Position numbers and translations under genes: made by a program
Assembly (NCBI RefSeq): GCF_003597395.2
Contig: NC_133773.1
Span: 73,753,223-73,817,222, forward strand
Direction of reading: 5' to 3'
Length of the DNA stretch: 64,000 nt
Source: Chelonoidis abingdonii
Taxonomy: Eukaryota > Chordata > Testudines > Testudinidae
In this document: positions 34,884-47,649 of the stretch, piece after piece
How the letters are laid out: every line of letters starts with the position of its first letter
Position numbering within the stretch: position 1 is the first letter of the stretch
Notes under the pieces: model-generated
Database searches by the model: none
What the model saw: only the letters and a program-made list of their open reading frames with translations
What the model was told of the DNA's origin: nothing

Positions 34884-35892
34884 TGTTACACAGGCAAGAC
34901 TTCACATTGAAGCCCCCCACACCAAAAAACAGACACACAGAGGAACTTTCCTGATGCCCAAACCCGTTACAACCCCACACCCCACAAAGCAGAGCCAGGT
35001 GTGTTTGGAGGCTACCTCTCTGGCCAAACAGACTGCTGCTGTCCCTCTCACCCCCTGACCCCGCCCAAAAGCTGTCTGCAGACTCAGGAGGATGTCTCTG
35101 AAATAGTTATGCTCAGGTCTGTCTGTTCCCCATACTCCATTTTGGTTTTGTTCTCCTGTGGCCTCCCCTCCCTGGCTGTTAAGTTGTTTAGCAGGGCCCC
35201 TTAAAGTTGTTTACCAAGAGCCATTGCCCTTTTCAAAGGGATGGCCAATTGTGCTAAGTGGGACCACTGCCCTGTTCAAAGGGTTAGTCCTGTTATCACC
35301 TTGTTAAACCTGGGCTCGGTGTAGGGTGGACAATGTCCAGTTGCAAGGCCTATTGTGTTTTTAAGGTCCTGGGCATGAGTCATAGGCCTCATGTGCTTCT
35401 GAGTCACCTATTGCACAGGACTCTGCCTAGACATGTCTCTGTGCTCACCTGCCTTTTTTTTTTTTTTTTCTCTGTCCCCTGCCTCTGAGCCAATCAAAAG
35501 TACTGGTGGGAAACTGCCTAAGTTTGCCCTTAAAACCAGACATTTTCTGATCAGACCTCAGAAAGGTTCCTGCATTGCTGCCTGGTCTGATCAGCCAGGG
35601 GTTCTGGGGGGGTCCTTTCTCTGCTCTCATTTTATTTTTGAGGGTACCCCCATTTTTGAACCCCCCCCACGAAGAACGAATTGCTGCCTGAGAGATCTCC
35701 TGATTATTGAGACTGTACCCAGCCTTCTGATGATTTTGCTGCTTTTACCTCTGCTGCTTCCTTTGGGGCTGGTAAGAATCCCTCTGTGAAATTCTGTGAA
35801 ATTCTCTATACTTTTATTTTATTATCTTAGCTGCTCTCTCTCTTTCCCCAGCACCCAGACTTAACCAGCACCCAGCATAGCTGTGGTTAAGT

Positions 35893-36035
35893 TAGGTTTA
35901 GAGAATTGTTTGTATTGTGTTCTGTAAGTTAGGTTTAAGAAATTGTTGCATTGTGTTCTGTTACTTGCTAATTTGTGTAGTCTTGGTTAAGTTAGGTCAT
36001 AGATAAGATTTTGCTGTGTTCTGTATAGTTGTGGT
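35893..36035. repeat. Tandem repeat of about 40-50 bp, about three units
   Basis: AAGTTAGGTTTAGAGAATTG...TGTTCTGT, AAGTTAGGTTTAAGAAATTG...TGTTCTGT and AAGTTAGGTCATAGATAAG...TGTTCTGT follow each other. Inside the LTR-like block. Confidence 0.8.
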
Positions 36036-36093
36036 TAAGTCTGTCTTCCTGCTGCCCCCACCGAGCTCTCCAGTCACCCCATACCCCTCAGTC

Positions 36094-36235
36094 TCTCTGC
36101 TGTTTAAACCTGCAGCCTGCCTGCCCTCTGTCTCCTGAAGTTTAAATCTCCCTCTGCTCTCTGCTGTTTAAAGCTGCAGCCTGCCTGCTCTCTCTCTCTG
36201 CTGTTTAAACCTGCAGCCTGCCTGCTCTCTGTCTC
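36094..36235. repeat. Three-copy tandem repeat, CT-rich
   Basis: The unit CTCTGCTGTTTAAACCTGCA followed by GCCTGCCTG occurs three times (near 36096, 36160 and 36197), separated by CTCTGTCTCCTGAAG. Inside the LTR-like block. Confidence 0.85.
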
Positions 36236-36792
36236 CTGAAGCTCTCTCTCTCTCTCTCCTTTTTAATCCCTTCCTCCACACTCTCCTATTACCCCCAAAC
36301 CTCAATTGTATTACTGAAGTCTAGCATAAAACCCCATTGGTTACCCTTTTTCTCTCTAACACACCTCACATTTTACATTTATACCACTGTGACACATTTT
36401 TACCTAGAGTTGGTTACTTACCACATTTTCCCATAACTGTTAGTTGGCTATATGCTGCTGTGACACACCTTTTATATAGAACTTGTTAGCTACTTGTTAC
36501 ATTTATACTTCAGTGTTAATTGGTTACCAACTGTATTGTACCCCACTGTATTGTACCCCACTATTGAAACCCCCTATACTATTTGCTAAAAGAAACCCCT
36601 CCCCAATTGTCTACCTTAACAAACCCCATACCCCTCACTATTGAATTTTCCCTGTTTTTTGCATTTTCTTAATAAAGTTTATTTTGCACCCCACCTGTGT
36701 GGTAATTGCTCCCCAAGATCCCATATACCTGCTGGCAGGGACAAGGTCATGTCTTTTAAAATTTTCTTTACAATTGTAAGGACTAGAAACAA

Positions 36793-37020
36793 AGGTGCCG
36801 ACTGTGGGTGCTCTGGGGCTAGAGGACCCACAGAAAAAATAGTGGGTGCTCAGCACCTACCAGCAGTCCCACAGATCAGCTCCTCCTCCACCCCCAGCAC
36901 CTCCCACCTGCTGAAATCATGAAACAGGCATGCAGAGGAGAGGCAGGAAGGGGTGAGGGTGAAGGCTTGGGGCCTGGGGTAGAGCAGGGGTTGAGCACTC
37001 CCTGGGAACTGGGGAAGTCA
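36793..37020. mobile_element. GC-rich interspersed repeat
   Basis: AGGTGCCGACTGTGGGTGCTC, GTGGGTGCTCAGCACCTACC and CAGCTCCTCCTCCACCCCCAGC are consistent with a GC-rich turtle repeat recalled from memory. It starts just after the LTR-like block. No termini recognised. Confidence 0.5.
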
Positions 37021-40000
37021 GTTCCTCTGGCTAGAAACATATTTTTTTCAACAAGAGAGCTTAGATTCTGTTGTCATCACATGACTCTGTGAGCTGAGGC
37101 CAGGCTATACTCTTATTATGCCTATCCTGTAATCCATTCCTGCTGAACCTCAAAGATTTTTACCTGGACTACTCAAAGTCCAATTGTGTGAAAGCAACAT
37201 CCCATCCAAATACATGGGCATGAGTGAAGGCAAATAATAAGACAACATACTCTATATGTGCATTGTTTCCATTACGCAGACAGGGCATTGCAAATTGCTC
37301 CATACATGGAACTCACTTTAAAGTCAGTGAGTGTTTGAGTACAGAACAACCTGAGGCTCAGGCTATATGAGGACCAGGCTTTGGCACCATTGAAGCAGAT
37401 TAATTTATAGAATTGGGATAGAAAGTGTCATGATGTCTACATTTCCTTCAGTCTCAAAGTCTCCTTTTAAATAGGCAGTTTAGTATAAATAAGACATGTT
37501 TAGTATAAATAAACCAGATGGGTACAGAGCTGTTTTCAACATTGAACATTTCCAAATAGAGATTATGAGAAACTGCTCAGATTAAGATCCCCTTGGTTAT
37601 GTTTTAATTGAATTCTCCTGATATTTAGTCTTTCAGTACAATTCTCTTCCTGCTGTTTTCATTCTACTTTTATCTATAAATCAATTACCTAAACAAATGT
37701 GAAATTCTGGTGAACCAAGAATTGTGTAAGTATATAGCTCCTGCTCCGAGTTGTGGCACAAGAATCCTTCACCATGCTTCCTGCTAAGAGTGGTTTTTCC
37801 CTTCCCTTAGCAGGTCTGGAACTGCCTGACCCATGCATTAGACTTCCACAACAGTTCAAAGATTCCCTTTGTGGGGAGGAAAGTTAATCAGAGATTCTCT
37901 GAGCTGTTCTACTTGTCTCAGCTCCCAGGCTCAAAACTGAAACTAGAACTAGTCTCATTTTCTCAGGCTGTCCCGTTTCAGTGAGGGGCTGAGAAGCTGT
38001 CTTATCACTGGCCCATGCAGAAGAGTCCCTACTGGCCTTAAGAGGAGTTTGTAGTCCATTCTATCCTTGCCCTGACTCCAAGCATTCTGGGAAATGATGT
38101 CAGAGGGCTCTAGTAGCCATTATCATTGTAGTCCATGGCATCAGATTGCCCCCCTCTCCTCCAGTAGGTCAGTGCAGAGTTTCAGAAGCTGGAGTGACAA
38201 ACTCGAAGTGGGCGTTACCAGTATATGTATTGCTCGGGGAAAAAAATTCTTGGTATTTTGATAGAAATCGTTTTCAAGTCATTTTCTTTGCCTAAATCAA
38301 TAAATGTTACATCTGGGAACAGATTTTAACAGCTGTCTTCCTGAATATAAGACGGTGGCTGTTAAATGCTGTTATGTTCTAAAACTATTGGACAGCTGGA
38401 ACTGCTACAGAAATAATACTGAAATGTTCTGAAATCCTTGACATTTACTAAAAATCATTTGATTCCTAAATGGGACTTGCATTTTATAATGTTCACAGAA
38501 GCATCAAACGTGGTCTCCATTTACCTTCACAAATGAGTAAAGCTGTTGGCAGCAAGTGCACCATTTTAGTAAAGCAGATTAGTTTTTTGTATTTTATTTT
38601 CAAAGGTCATATTTAAATAAAATACTGCTGATTGTGCTTTATTTGTACCTCACCTTTATTTTTTTGCTTGCATTTTTTCTCTTTCGTTCTCCCTGCTCCC
38701 CATGCCCCTGGTTCCTGATTTAGGGCTACAAGCTAAATATATTACCTGTCATGTTGTAATCAATGAAGTATGATTATTTGGCATTAAGTTAGAGCCACTG
38801 TGACCCAGTAATTAATAATTTTTAGTGACATTTGTAGAAAATGTTTTAGAAGATTCATACTTACAAATAAGACAAAAATAAAGAATTTGCTTTCACTTTT
38901 TCAGAGTTTCTTGTATCACAAAAGCTTATTCTGCAAACTGTCTGATACTGTGTTTTATGAGATGTATGTATCCTATCCCTGACTGGAACTGATTCAGTTT
39001 GGCTGCTGCTGGAAAGCAAGATATGAAAGTGCATTGCAAGGAGGTGCATAGAAGCCCATCTCTACTAGGGTTCCCTATGCAACAGTGCACAGCATGTGTT
39101 CAGATCAGATCTGGATAATCCACCACTACCATCTGAATCCAGTCTTTATCCTCCAACTGGGCTCCAGTTGCAAGGGCTACTACAACTATTAGCTAGAGTA
39201 GCTTCTGTGGACTTGGAGAGAGGATATCTTTCTACCTCGGGGTCACAGGCTGACTGGTCCTTGAAGGAGAATTCGGCCCAGCTTCATCTGTTTCACAGCA
39301 ACTATACTCCAGCTGATCTTGACTGTGTGGCTTAACTACAATTATTGGAAAGACCTGGGAAAGCATCAGGGAGGCCTACAAGAGAGAGAGCTAGTGAGAA
39401 AGAGGAAGACTCAGGAAAGAGGAGGTTGACAATTCCCTCTCTTAGGGAAGGACCTGAGAGTCAGGTGGAAAGAGAACTGGGGAAAGCACAGGAGTGGAGT
39501 TAGTTCTTGTGGTGGGTCTAGACATAGGAGCACGCTGTGGGAGTTGGTGTTCAGCTGAGGACTGGAGAACAGGGGAGAGGTAAGACTGTTGAAAATTCAA
39601 GCTTGAGGGGAGCAGGACTTGTTTAAGTGTATATTTTCATTTGGAATTTGTTGGAGGACTCCAGGAGGGACCTTTGTGAATCTCTCTTGAAAGAAGGGTG
39701 AATTTTGAGAGGTTTTGGAGCATGGGAAGAACACAGATACACAGTGAGCTCAGGGGTAAAGGCCTGCAGATAGGCTGAGGTACGAAAAAGCCTATGGAGG
39801 AAAGGAGGAACAGGGGGGCTCAATAGACAGCCGTTGCCTGCTTAGTACAAGGTGCTTGGGCTGGAACCTAGAGGAGAGGGAGATCCTGCAAGCCACCTAC
39901 AAAGGTGATGGAAAGGCCCTGAGAAGGAAGGACTAGTGACTCTGAACTCACTTCAAAGACTCAACATGAAGCCATTGGACTTCTCTGTGTTGGATTCTCT

Positions 40001-40640
40001 GTTCACATCTAATCCCACCTCTTTCAGTGTTATCAGGTCAGAGTGCTAAGTCCTAAAAAAAAGAGACAGCCCACCACAGGGCCAGAGTAGCTGTTGACAG
40101 GGAACTGCAGGTCAGGAGAGTCTGCTATATGCCATTGCCAACCAGGAGGGGCTGCCTCCAGGGTGGTGAGTCTCTGAATTCTTACCACACACCCATCTTT
40201 TGGAGTGGGGTATCTGATTCCTTTCCCCATAGTGATCCCCAGCATCCTGCTGAGAAACACAAGGGGATGGATTTGCCCTTAGATTGCTGCTGTATTAACA
40301 CTAGTCAGTTTTTAAAGTTTGGAGTTAATTCTTTTTGTAGAAGATCTGGGACTACTAGCTGTTAATAAGGTATGTTGGAAAATAGACTCTAGAAGACTTA
40401 TATGGTTTGTGGGACAGAGTGTAATCATGAGAGGACTACTGTCAGTAAAACATTGTGCTCAAAATCCTTGTTTCTAATTTTTGGGCTACTTCCATAAACA
40501 TGCCATGTTTTGCTAGAAATATTTTTAATAATAATCAGTAAAACATTTGCAAAAAGTTCACTGACACTAAGCAAAGATTTTCCTAGGTAGTTGTTAGCAG
40601 TGTGCTTGGAATTTTGAATTGGGACTGGTCACATAGATGA
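37021..40640. other. Unassigned sequence, no gene seen
   Basis: No recognised transposon over about 3.6 kb. Direct duplication GTTTAGTATAAATAA at 37477-37513. The 79-aa frame at 39096-39335 is leucine/serine-rich with no motif; purine-rich sequence follows it (39360-39640). Confidence 0.4.
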
Positions 40641-40940
40641 AATAGATTGTTAATGCCAAAAGGGACCATTATGATCATCTAGTCTGACCTCTTCTATAAC
40701 ACAGGCCAGAAAACCACACCCAGTGAGTCCTGCATCAATCCTATATCTTCTGGTTGACTTAGTGAGTTTCTTTCAGAAAGACATTCAGTCTTGATTTAGA
40801 TACTTCAGATGATGAAGAATCCAGCACATCCCATGGTGAGATGTTCCAATGGTTAATCACTACAATATTTTAAAATATGCACTTTATGCTCTAGTCTGAA
40901 GCACAAGCCAATTTAAGGAGATTTTTTTGCGTCAGGCCTA
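40641..40940 (-). mobile_element. CR1 LINE 3'-end fragment
   Basis: CCAAAAGGGACCATTATGATCATCTAGTCTGACCTC is the reverse complement of the CR1 3' UTR, as at 24940-24970. It continues with AAAACCACACCCAGTGA and ATTTAGATACTTCAGATGATG, degrading toward 40940. Confidence 0.85.
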
Positions 40941-42559
40941 CTTGTGTATCCCTGACTAAAAATGGTAAGCTAATTTCAACCTTAATTATGGGAGGGACCA
41001 GGACCCTTTCATAATCTACAGAAATGGGAGAGGAGGAGTAATTAGATAAAGAATAGAATGAGTGCTTGTAGTATGGTGGAACATTGTCTTAAAGCCCAGT
41101 GTATTGTGAAATGCAGGACACTTCTGAGATCTGCCTTGAGACATCCGGTCCTCCCAACCCCCATACTTACAAGTTAAAGGAAAAGAAGCAGAGTTTTCCC
41201 AAGACAGATGGGATCCATAAACATCCACAAAGCTACTTCTTTCTCCACTTTCAAGTCTTTCCTTAAAACTCTTTTGATATAATGCTTAAAAAAATGGAGA
41301 TCTGTTAGGCTGCTGGTGTTTTGAGATCACTGCCTATCATGCTGCTCAGTATCATTGTTACCTTGTGCTCCCTGTCTGTATCCACTCATACTCTCTTTTT
41401 CATAATCTGTCATAATGAACTTATCTATCTTTTCTATTTGTACAGTGCCTAGCACAATTGGGTCCTGGTGCATGACTAGAGCTCCTGGCCTCTACAGCAA
41501 TGCACATTAATAATAGTGATTAATGAGTTTCTATAGTGTTTATTCTATTTTTCTGATGGGCTGAGGCTACTCTATGTTCTCAGGTGAGGCAAAGGAACCC
41601 TATTGCTTTGATTTCTGATGTAGTGATGCTAAAATTATTAAACTCTTTGAATCCAACTAAAAATTAATAATGATAAATAACTTAATTGATACCTTTACCA
41701 ACATCACTATCAGATTTGCGCAAAGAAGGGCTTCATACATTTTGTCTTTAAAGGCAGTGGAGTGGATGCCCTAAGCTTGTTCCCTCCAGCCTCAGGGTAT
41801 CAAATTGGGAAGCAAGAAAATGAGGAACATACAATTGGTGACCATCTGTGAAATAAATTAGTTTAAGTAACCTCACTAGCATCCTGTAGGAACCCAGTAT
41901 CAAAGACAGAGATGGAATTTGGTACTCCAGGGTAGCATTGAAGTGCCTTAACCATGGACCATCCTTTTCCTTCCTGCAATCCCGTGCTGCAGTCACAGGA
42001 CACCTTCCATCATCTACAACAAATAAGGTAGAGGTCCTACATTCAACAGTCTCCTCTAATATACAACAAGATGGGTTGATTTAAATAGGTAATTTAAATC
42101 ACCAAACAGTAAATATTGATTAAAATACTGTTTTGTATTTGTATAGGTTATTTTCATAAAGAAAGGTATGTTAGTTGGTTTAACCATTAGAACCTGTTGA
42201 TTCACAATGAAACGTAACCTTTACACTAAATTTGTTTCTTTTTGCTAACCAGGAGAAAATGCTATATTTATGCACATTTATTTAAACTATTATATATCTC
42301 AGCATACAGGTATCCAGATCCTTATTTTTCACATTTTATTATGTAACAAAATGGTGAATTACATATTTCTTCTTTACTAGATTATATTTTATTCATGATC
42401 TGTGTCAAGCTGCATTTGGATGGAAATTAGAATTCAATTGAAATAGTATTTTAAATTTGTGTGTTAGTTAAAATGAAACTACTTATACATGCTGGATTTA
42501 TTACATTAAGAAAGCATTAACTGTAGTTAGTGAATTCATGGATTGTTTCTGGTCGTCAT
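40941..42559. other. Unassigned AT-rich sequence
   Basis: No gene. A low-confidence repeat hint (TCTTTTCTATTTGTACAGTGCCTAGCACAATTGGGTCCTGG, 41429-41469) resembles an ancient amniote repeat tail. Confidence 0.4.
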
Positions 42560-42780
42560 GGGCCAGATTTTCAAAGGTATTTATGTGTTTAACGATGCAG
42601 GTATGTCTAGTGAGATTTTCAAAAGTGTCTATGCAGATTAGGTGCATAACTCCCATTGGAATTAATGGAAGGCAAAATCAATGAGAGTTAGCCACCTCAT
42701 ATGTAAAGGTGCTTTTCAAAGTTCCGCTAGGTACCTATTTGCATATTTGGTTGCCTATATATCTTCAAACATCTGTCCCC
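42560..42780. mobile_element. Palindromic MITE, about 220 bp
   Basis: GGGCCAGATTTTCAAAGGTATTTA on the left is mirrored by AGGTACCTA...ATATCTTCAAACATCTGTCCC on the right. CTCCCATTGGAATTAATGG marks the centre near 42660. This is the long palindromic element of the 'GGCCAGATTTTCAAAGG' type common in sauropsids. Confidence 0.75.
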
Positions 42781-43849
42781 ATGTCCTTCAAGTTTTTAGA
42801 ATGAGTAGAGCTCATTGTTTTCTCCCTGGCCTTTATTGACACATTCATCCCTGCTTTTTTAACTCCCAATCTGTTTCTCAACTTTGAATTAACTAGTCTA
42901 AATTAAGAAAATATTATCTGTGCATCTACTAATGAAACTAAAGCCAAAAGGAAAGGCAAAAGTTTTTCAGCCCAACAAAAACTGAAAGTACTTGCATTTG
43001 GAAAAATGTAAATACCAGTATTGGCTCCATTGTAAAGACTGATAACAATATTGCAGTACATAATATTGTGACATAGTTATAAAACTTGAGTTGATTTCTG
43101 AAGTTAAATGTTCCCCTAATTCTGTATATAATTTGAAAAAACAGCATCTTTTAACTTATTAAAATTTGTGAAAGCCTTGATTTACTATATTTTTATTAAT
43201 TTTAATCGTCATAATTTCAAAATTAAAATTCAGTGTATCTTGCAAAAATATATGTAATTAAAAAAATGTATTTTAAAAATAATTGCTTTTTATCCTTTCT
43301 TCTGTACAACTCTTATTCATCCCCAAAGCAGGTCTGTTTTATACATTGAATAAGGCAGGAGTTCGCTGGAAAAAATGTGACCATAAAGACTATATCACAG
43401 TGCATATGTACAACAGAGTCAAATAAAGGGTGCACGAGCAACCTTAATTCTGACATTTCCTAACTTTTGAGTGTTTGACCTTGCAACATTAATACCATTC
43501 CTTTTAATGTGGTTCTTTGTGTATAATTCCTAGGTTTTTATAAAGAAAATTGAAAAATCAGAAATTCCATCATGTGGTATCTACATACATCTATATGGAT
43601 TTTCTGCAGTGCTGGACCCTTTAGAGACACTGTACAGACCTCTGTCATTCCAGCTAAGGGAGTTACTGGTAGCAGTTTCAGGTTGTCGTACTTCATGTGG
43701 ACCAGCACTTAGAGGAGAATGTGTCACACATTTTGACAGTGGGTTTCACAGCTATTTTCTGACAGCAGAGGAATGGTGAGATTTGGGAATCATGGGTTCC
43801 ATTCCAGGCTCTGGAGGGGAGTGTGATGCAATGGAGACATTCTTTTTGC
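42781..43849. other. Unassigned AT-rich sequence
   Basis: Nothing recognised. GGGAATCATGGGTTCCATTCC at 43786-43806 looks like a SINE-head relic. Confidence 0.4.
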
Positions 43850-44420
43850 CCATTCCCACGAAGCTTGACCTCTTCTGCCCTATCTTCTCCAAGCAGTCCT
43901 GGTCCCAGTTATTTCTTACTCACACCTAGTTCCTTGTTCCAGTCCCAGTCTGCTCATTTATCTATTCTCAGGCTTCTGATCCCAGTCCCAGATTCCTTGT
44001 CCTAGTGTACCTTCAGGGCTTGCTGTCTGAGCTCCTGTCTCCCCCTCTCCACACCCAGCTCCAGTCTCTGTACAGCCAATCCCAGTTCCCCCTTCCAGAT
44101 TCTTGTCCATTCTCTGTGCCTCTTCCGTTCCAACTCCCCAGTGACTCCCAGTCCTCTCTCGACTCCTTATCCAATTTCAGTCTCCCATGTACCACCTCTC
44201 TGACTCCTTGGCCAACCAGTTCTAGCTTCCTTTCTTCATAGCCACTTCCTCACAACTCCCAGTCCCAATCTCCTTGCCCAAGCATTCCCAGCCATCTGAT
44301 ACTGCCCATGTCTCGGTCCCAATCTTTTGCCCAACCAATTTCAATCCCAGTTTCTCTCCCCTGGTCCTCTCTAGTCCCAGTCTAACCAGACTTCTTGTCC
44401 CAATCTATTCCTTTCTGTCC
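43850..44420 (+). repeat. Strongly strand-biased pyrimidine-rich tract with TCCCAGT-like units
   Basis: Roughly 570 bases dominated by C and T on this strand, with the motif CCCAGT or CCCAAT recurring every 15-40 bases (for example near 43909, 43942, 43981, 44088, 44145, 44257 and 44345). This gives three short proline/serine-rich frames (43823-44462) that are a by-product. It may be a degraded minisatellite or part of an LTR/LINE untranslated region. Confidence 0.6.
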
Positions 44421-46119
44421 CACTCAACTGGTTTTTGTCCCTTATGCATTCAAGATGGATGACTTCCCTCTCTACGCTGCTTGGGCACCACCAGGGTGGA
44501 GTAAGACATTGAGTGCACAGAAGAGACAGGCTCCCTGCTCTCCATTCCAGTGCTCATCCCTGAGAAGGCCATTAGAGGGAAAGTCCTGTAGCCTTGGTCT
44601 GGACCATGCTTATTCACTGTGTGGAGATGGCACATATGAAATCTGGTCAGCACTAGAAGCTCTCAGTGAACGTGGAATCTTGGGAGGTTTTATCTCTTAA
44701 AAATGAATATGCAAATTGTGATTTTTTTTTTCCCCAAAGGCTTATAACTTTGCTGAAAGTGGAGGGGAGGGAAATCGGCCTCAGGCAGATATGCAGCATG
44801 GAAAATTTCAGTCCAAACAGTTAAAGTTTGGAAAAGTTATAAGCAACTGAAAATATGATCTGACAATGGGAAATGTTAGGCAACTTTAATAATGTCAGTC
44901 CTGCCTATAACAATATAATCAGTTCTCACCTCAGGGCCTGATCTGTGTCACTGTAGGTGAAGTGGTGAAATGAACAGCGATCCAGTTTGGTACATAGCAG
45001 TAGAAACAAAGAGCATCCTGGAATTATGGATGTATATTTATACTACTTTTAAGTGGGCCAGACTTCATATTAGATGGTAACTTAAGAACAGATAAGCCTG
45101 TCAGCATACAGAGCCACATGCATATAATTACAAACATCAAAGGGTAAAATCTGGTATAAATTCTAGTACCCATAACATGCACAGCAAATACTTTGAGGTT
45201 AAACTTGCAAATCCTGAGAGACAGTCACAGGGACATTTAAAAGCTGAGAGTGGCCTCCACTCCCTTTTTTCCCAGCTGTTGAGGTGCAAATTTGGTATAC
45301 AGCAGTCTATTTCATATTGATACTTTCATACGTAACAATCTGGCAATTCTCCAGAAGAACAATTTTCCAGTTTCACATAAATATGAGAATGTGCGTTTAT
45401 TCTATTTTCACTTTAATCGCTTCAGTGTGCCTTCTTTGTATCAAGTCCTGCACAGTAGAAGATGAATATCTCAGAAGAAAAAATAACATTTAATGTTTGT
45501 ATTGATTAAGCAGGCATTAATAACGTTCACCCTTCTTATCTAGTGATGCCCCTAGATATTCAGTATGGATACATTGTATTATTATTATTTCATTGACTTT
45601 ACACTGACAGTTTTCCTCTAAGATGTCAGTAAGTCATCTTCTTCTCCAAAGTTCTTCTTTCTTAATGCCACGTGTCCAGAAACCCACTCATTATTATCAG
45701 AAGAAACGCCACTTTTCAGGCTCAATCTTCTAAACTCGGCAAAAAGGTGTTCATTGTGATCTCCTAAAATGAAGAGGGGAGAGCATCCCCCCACCCTTTT
45801 CTATTTGTAGAAATATGGAATGGATGTCATTCTGAAATCATGATATCCTAGATTTCTGCAAAATATCTACTATAAAGTTATCAGCCCATAATCTTGTGTA
45901 ATATAAAGCTTTTCAGTGTTTTAAGCAGATAGATACATTTATTTTCAACAAAAAGAAAAAGAGGAAGAAATTAAATACCATTGATAATCCAGTTTACAAA
46001 TGGGTGTTGGCTGGAGTTAGTAACTTGAGGAAAAGTTGTTGTTTTTATCTAGACTACACTATGTGTGTATGTGTTTAAAAAAAAGTTACATTATGTCACA
46101 GATGGATCTTGAAGATTTT
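44421..46119. other. Unassigned sequence
   Basis: No gene or recognised repeat. Confidence 0.4.
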
Positions 46120-46221
46120 GGGCCAGTTCTGCTCAGTTACTTAATGTAAATCTGAAAGAACATCACTGGATTCATCAAAGTTTTGCTTTGCACTGATGTT
46201 GATGAAAAGCAGAATCTGACC
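46120..46221. mobile_element. Palindromic MITE
   Basis: GGGCCAGTTCTGCTCAGTTA on the left against GATGAAAAGCAGAATCTGACC on the right, with TGTAAATCTGAAAG toward the centre. Small palindromic class. Confidence 0.65.
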
Positions 46222-46468
46222 ACATAAATCCCTAAATAGATTATATGTTGTGTTATTTTTGAGATTTCTATTCAACATTTTTAATCTGGGTTTTTTTGGG
46301 TGATGAATTTCATCCCCATTGAAGTGGTGAAAATTTGTTAAAGTTGAACACCACTTCATCCCCAAACCCTTTTGTCCCCTCTTTAAGAGGAAAAAATAGT
46401 ATTTAATCCTTTTGTATTGCTTTATTAACTTTATTATGCTTTATTAAGCATTATTAACTGTCAGCCTT

Positions 46469-46583
46469 CAGAGTCGCTGGAGCATTTTTTCTAGTGGGGC
46501 TGCTAAGAGCCATTGAACCAAACTGTAAATCCTGTATAGAATGGCAACCACTTCAAGCCAGGCACCCCTAGTTCCAGCACCTA
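46469..46583 (-). mobile_element. hAT-like MITE, 115 bp, with target duplication
   Basis: Flanked by the exact 10-bp direct repeat TGTCAGCCTT (46459-46468 and 46584-46593); the core 8 bases would fit hAT. The ends form imperfect inverted repeats (CAGAGTCGCTGGAGC and GTTCCAGCACCTA). The sequence is the reverse complement of the repeat at 50383-50517 (shared AACCACTTCAAGCCAGG, CCATTGAACCAAACTGTAAATCCTGTATA, AGTGGGGCTGCTAAGAG). Confidence 0.85.
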
Positions 46584-46593
46584 TGTCAGCCTT

Positions 46594-47649
46594 CTTATCT
46601 GGTGTTGTTCCTGAATATGCAGTTTAGATACTTTTAAAAAAATATATTTAATTGACTGAAAATGTGAAAGCTAACTGCTGGAAGAGACAGTAAGAGCAGA
46701 ATTTTCCTATAGTGTTGTCTTAAGAGAAACGGATTTAGAAAAGTTTCAGCATGTGGCCCTTAAGTGTTTTGAATATTCCTGTCATGATATTTTTACACTT
46801 TTGCTTATTACCATTTATTTGTGAACTGTCAAATTTCAGTAGTTCAGATCAAGCATTTCAGCTACTCAACAAATAAAAATATTATTTGGCAATGTGGAAA
46901 ATACAGATTTGCTGAATCCAACCCCAGATCTGTGGTTTGTTCCCCTTGATATTTCAATTACCCTATAATTCCAAAAGATTTTGTGGCAGTCTTCTTGTCT
47001 GAACTGAATGTTATCATTCCTGCTTTCAAGAAAACAAGTGACAGACAAATGACTTTGGAATGCCACTGCCTTAATCTCACAGTTCTCCATTGCTGAGCCA
47101 AAATATGCAGCTTTCCACCTCTTTTAAAAAGAACAGCTCAGCTCATTTCCCAACATCAATAACAGGTCACAAGTAGTAATTAGGAAATGATGATAACGGA
47201 GTTGTTAAAAACAAAGCTGAACATTTTGAAAGTGAATGCAAGTTTTGTTGTACACCCATAGAAATTTCGAAAAATATTCTATATGGGAAAAAATGAAAAT
47301 CTTAATTAAAGTTTAAGGAAAAGGTAAAAAGCTTAAGTATAACATCAGTCTGCATGTAAAGAATCCATTGTTCCTGATTCACAAGCAACATTTCTACTGG
47401 GGATACCTAGAGCACTATCAGCTTCTGTCTTATTTTGTTCAGTAAATGACATTCGAAATAGATGTAGAGTGCACTTACAAATGGAAAAACTAAGTGACTA
47501 AGGTTAGATTGGTTTAATTAAATATTAAAGTAAATTCTGTATTTCAAAATGTAGGTTTCAGAGAGGTCTGATAGTAGCACACGTGGGTATTTATTCTTAA
47601 ATATTTAGTAGTATAAAGTTTAATTAAGAACAAAAATGTGCCTCAGAAA
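46594..47649. other. Unassigned sequence
   Basis: No gene or clear element. Confidence 0.4.

Larger units (their letters stand above)
34884..36774 (+). mobile_element. Long LTR-like block, about 1.9 kb, limits approximate
   Basis: C/T-rich sequence quite unlike the AT-rich flanks, beginning near TGTTACACAGGCAAG and ending near TTTCTTTACA. A canonical AATAAA lies in TTAATAAAGTTTATTTTGCACC at about 36671-36692, close to the end, as in LTRs. Internal tandem repeats are at 35890-36035 and 36094-36240. No clean target duplication was found at the proposed borders. The frame at 35433-35789 and its reverse-strand partner are chance. Possible alternative: an LTR plus untranslated leader, or a non-LTR repeat with long T/C-rich body. 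Confidence 0.5.

Noticed and set aside
36100..36240. CRISPR-like short repeats
   Set aside because: Spacing and degeneracy are those of a CT-rich tandem repeat in a vertebrate LTR-like block, not an array of repeats with unique spacers.
43823..44462. Proline/serine-rich frames
   Set aside because: A consequence of the pyrimidine-rich repeat tract.
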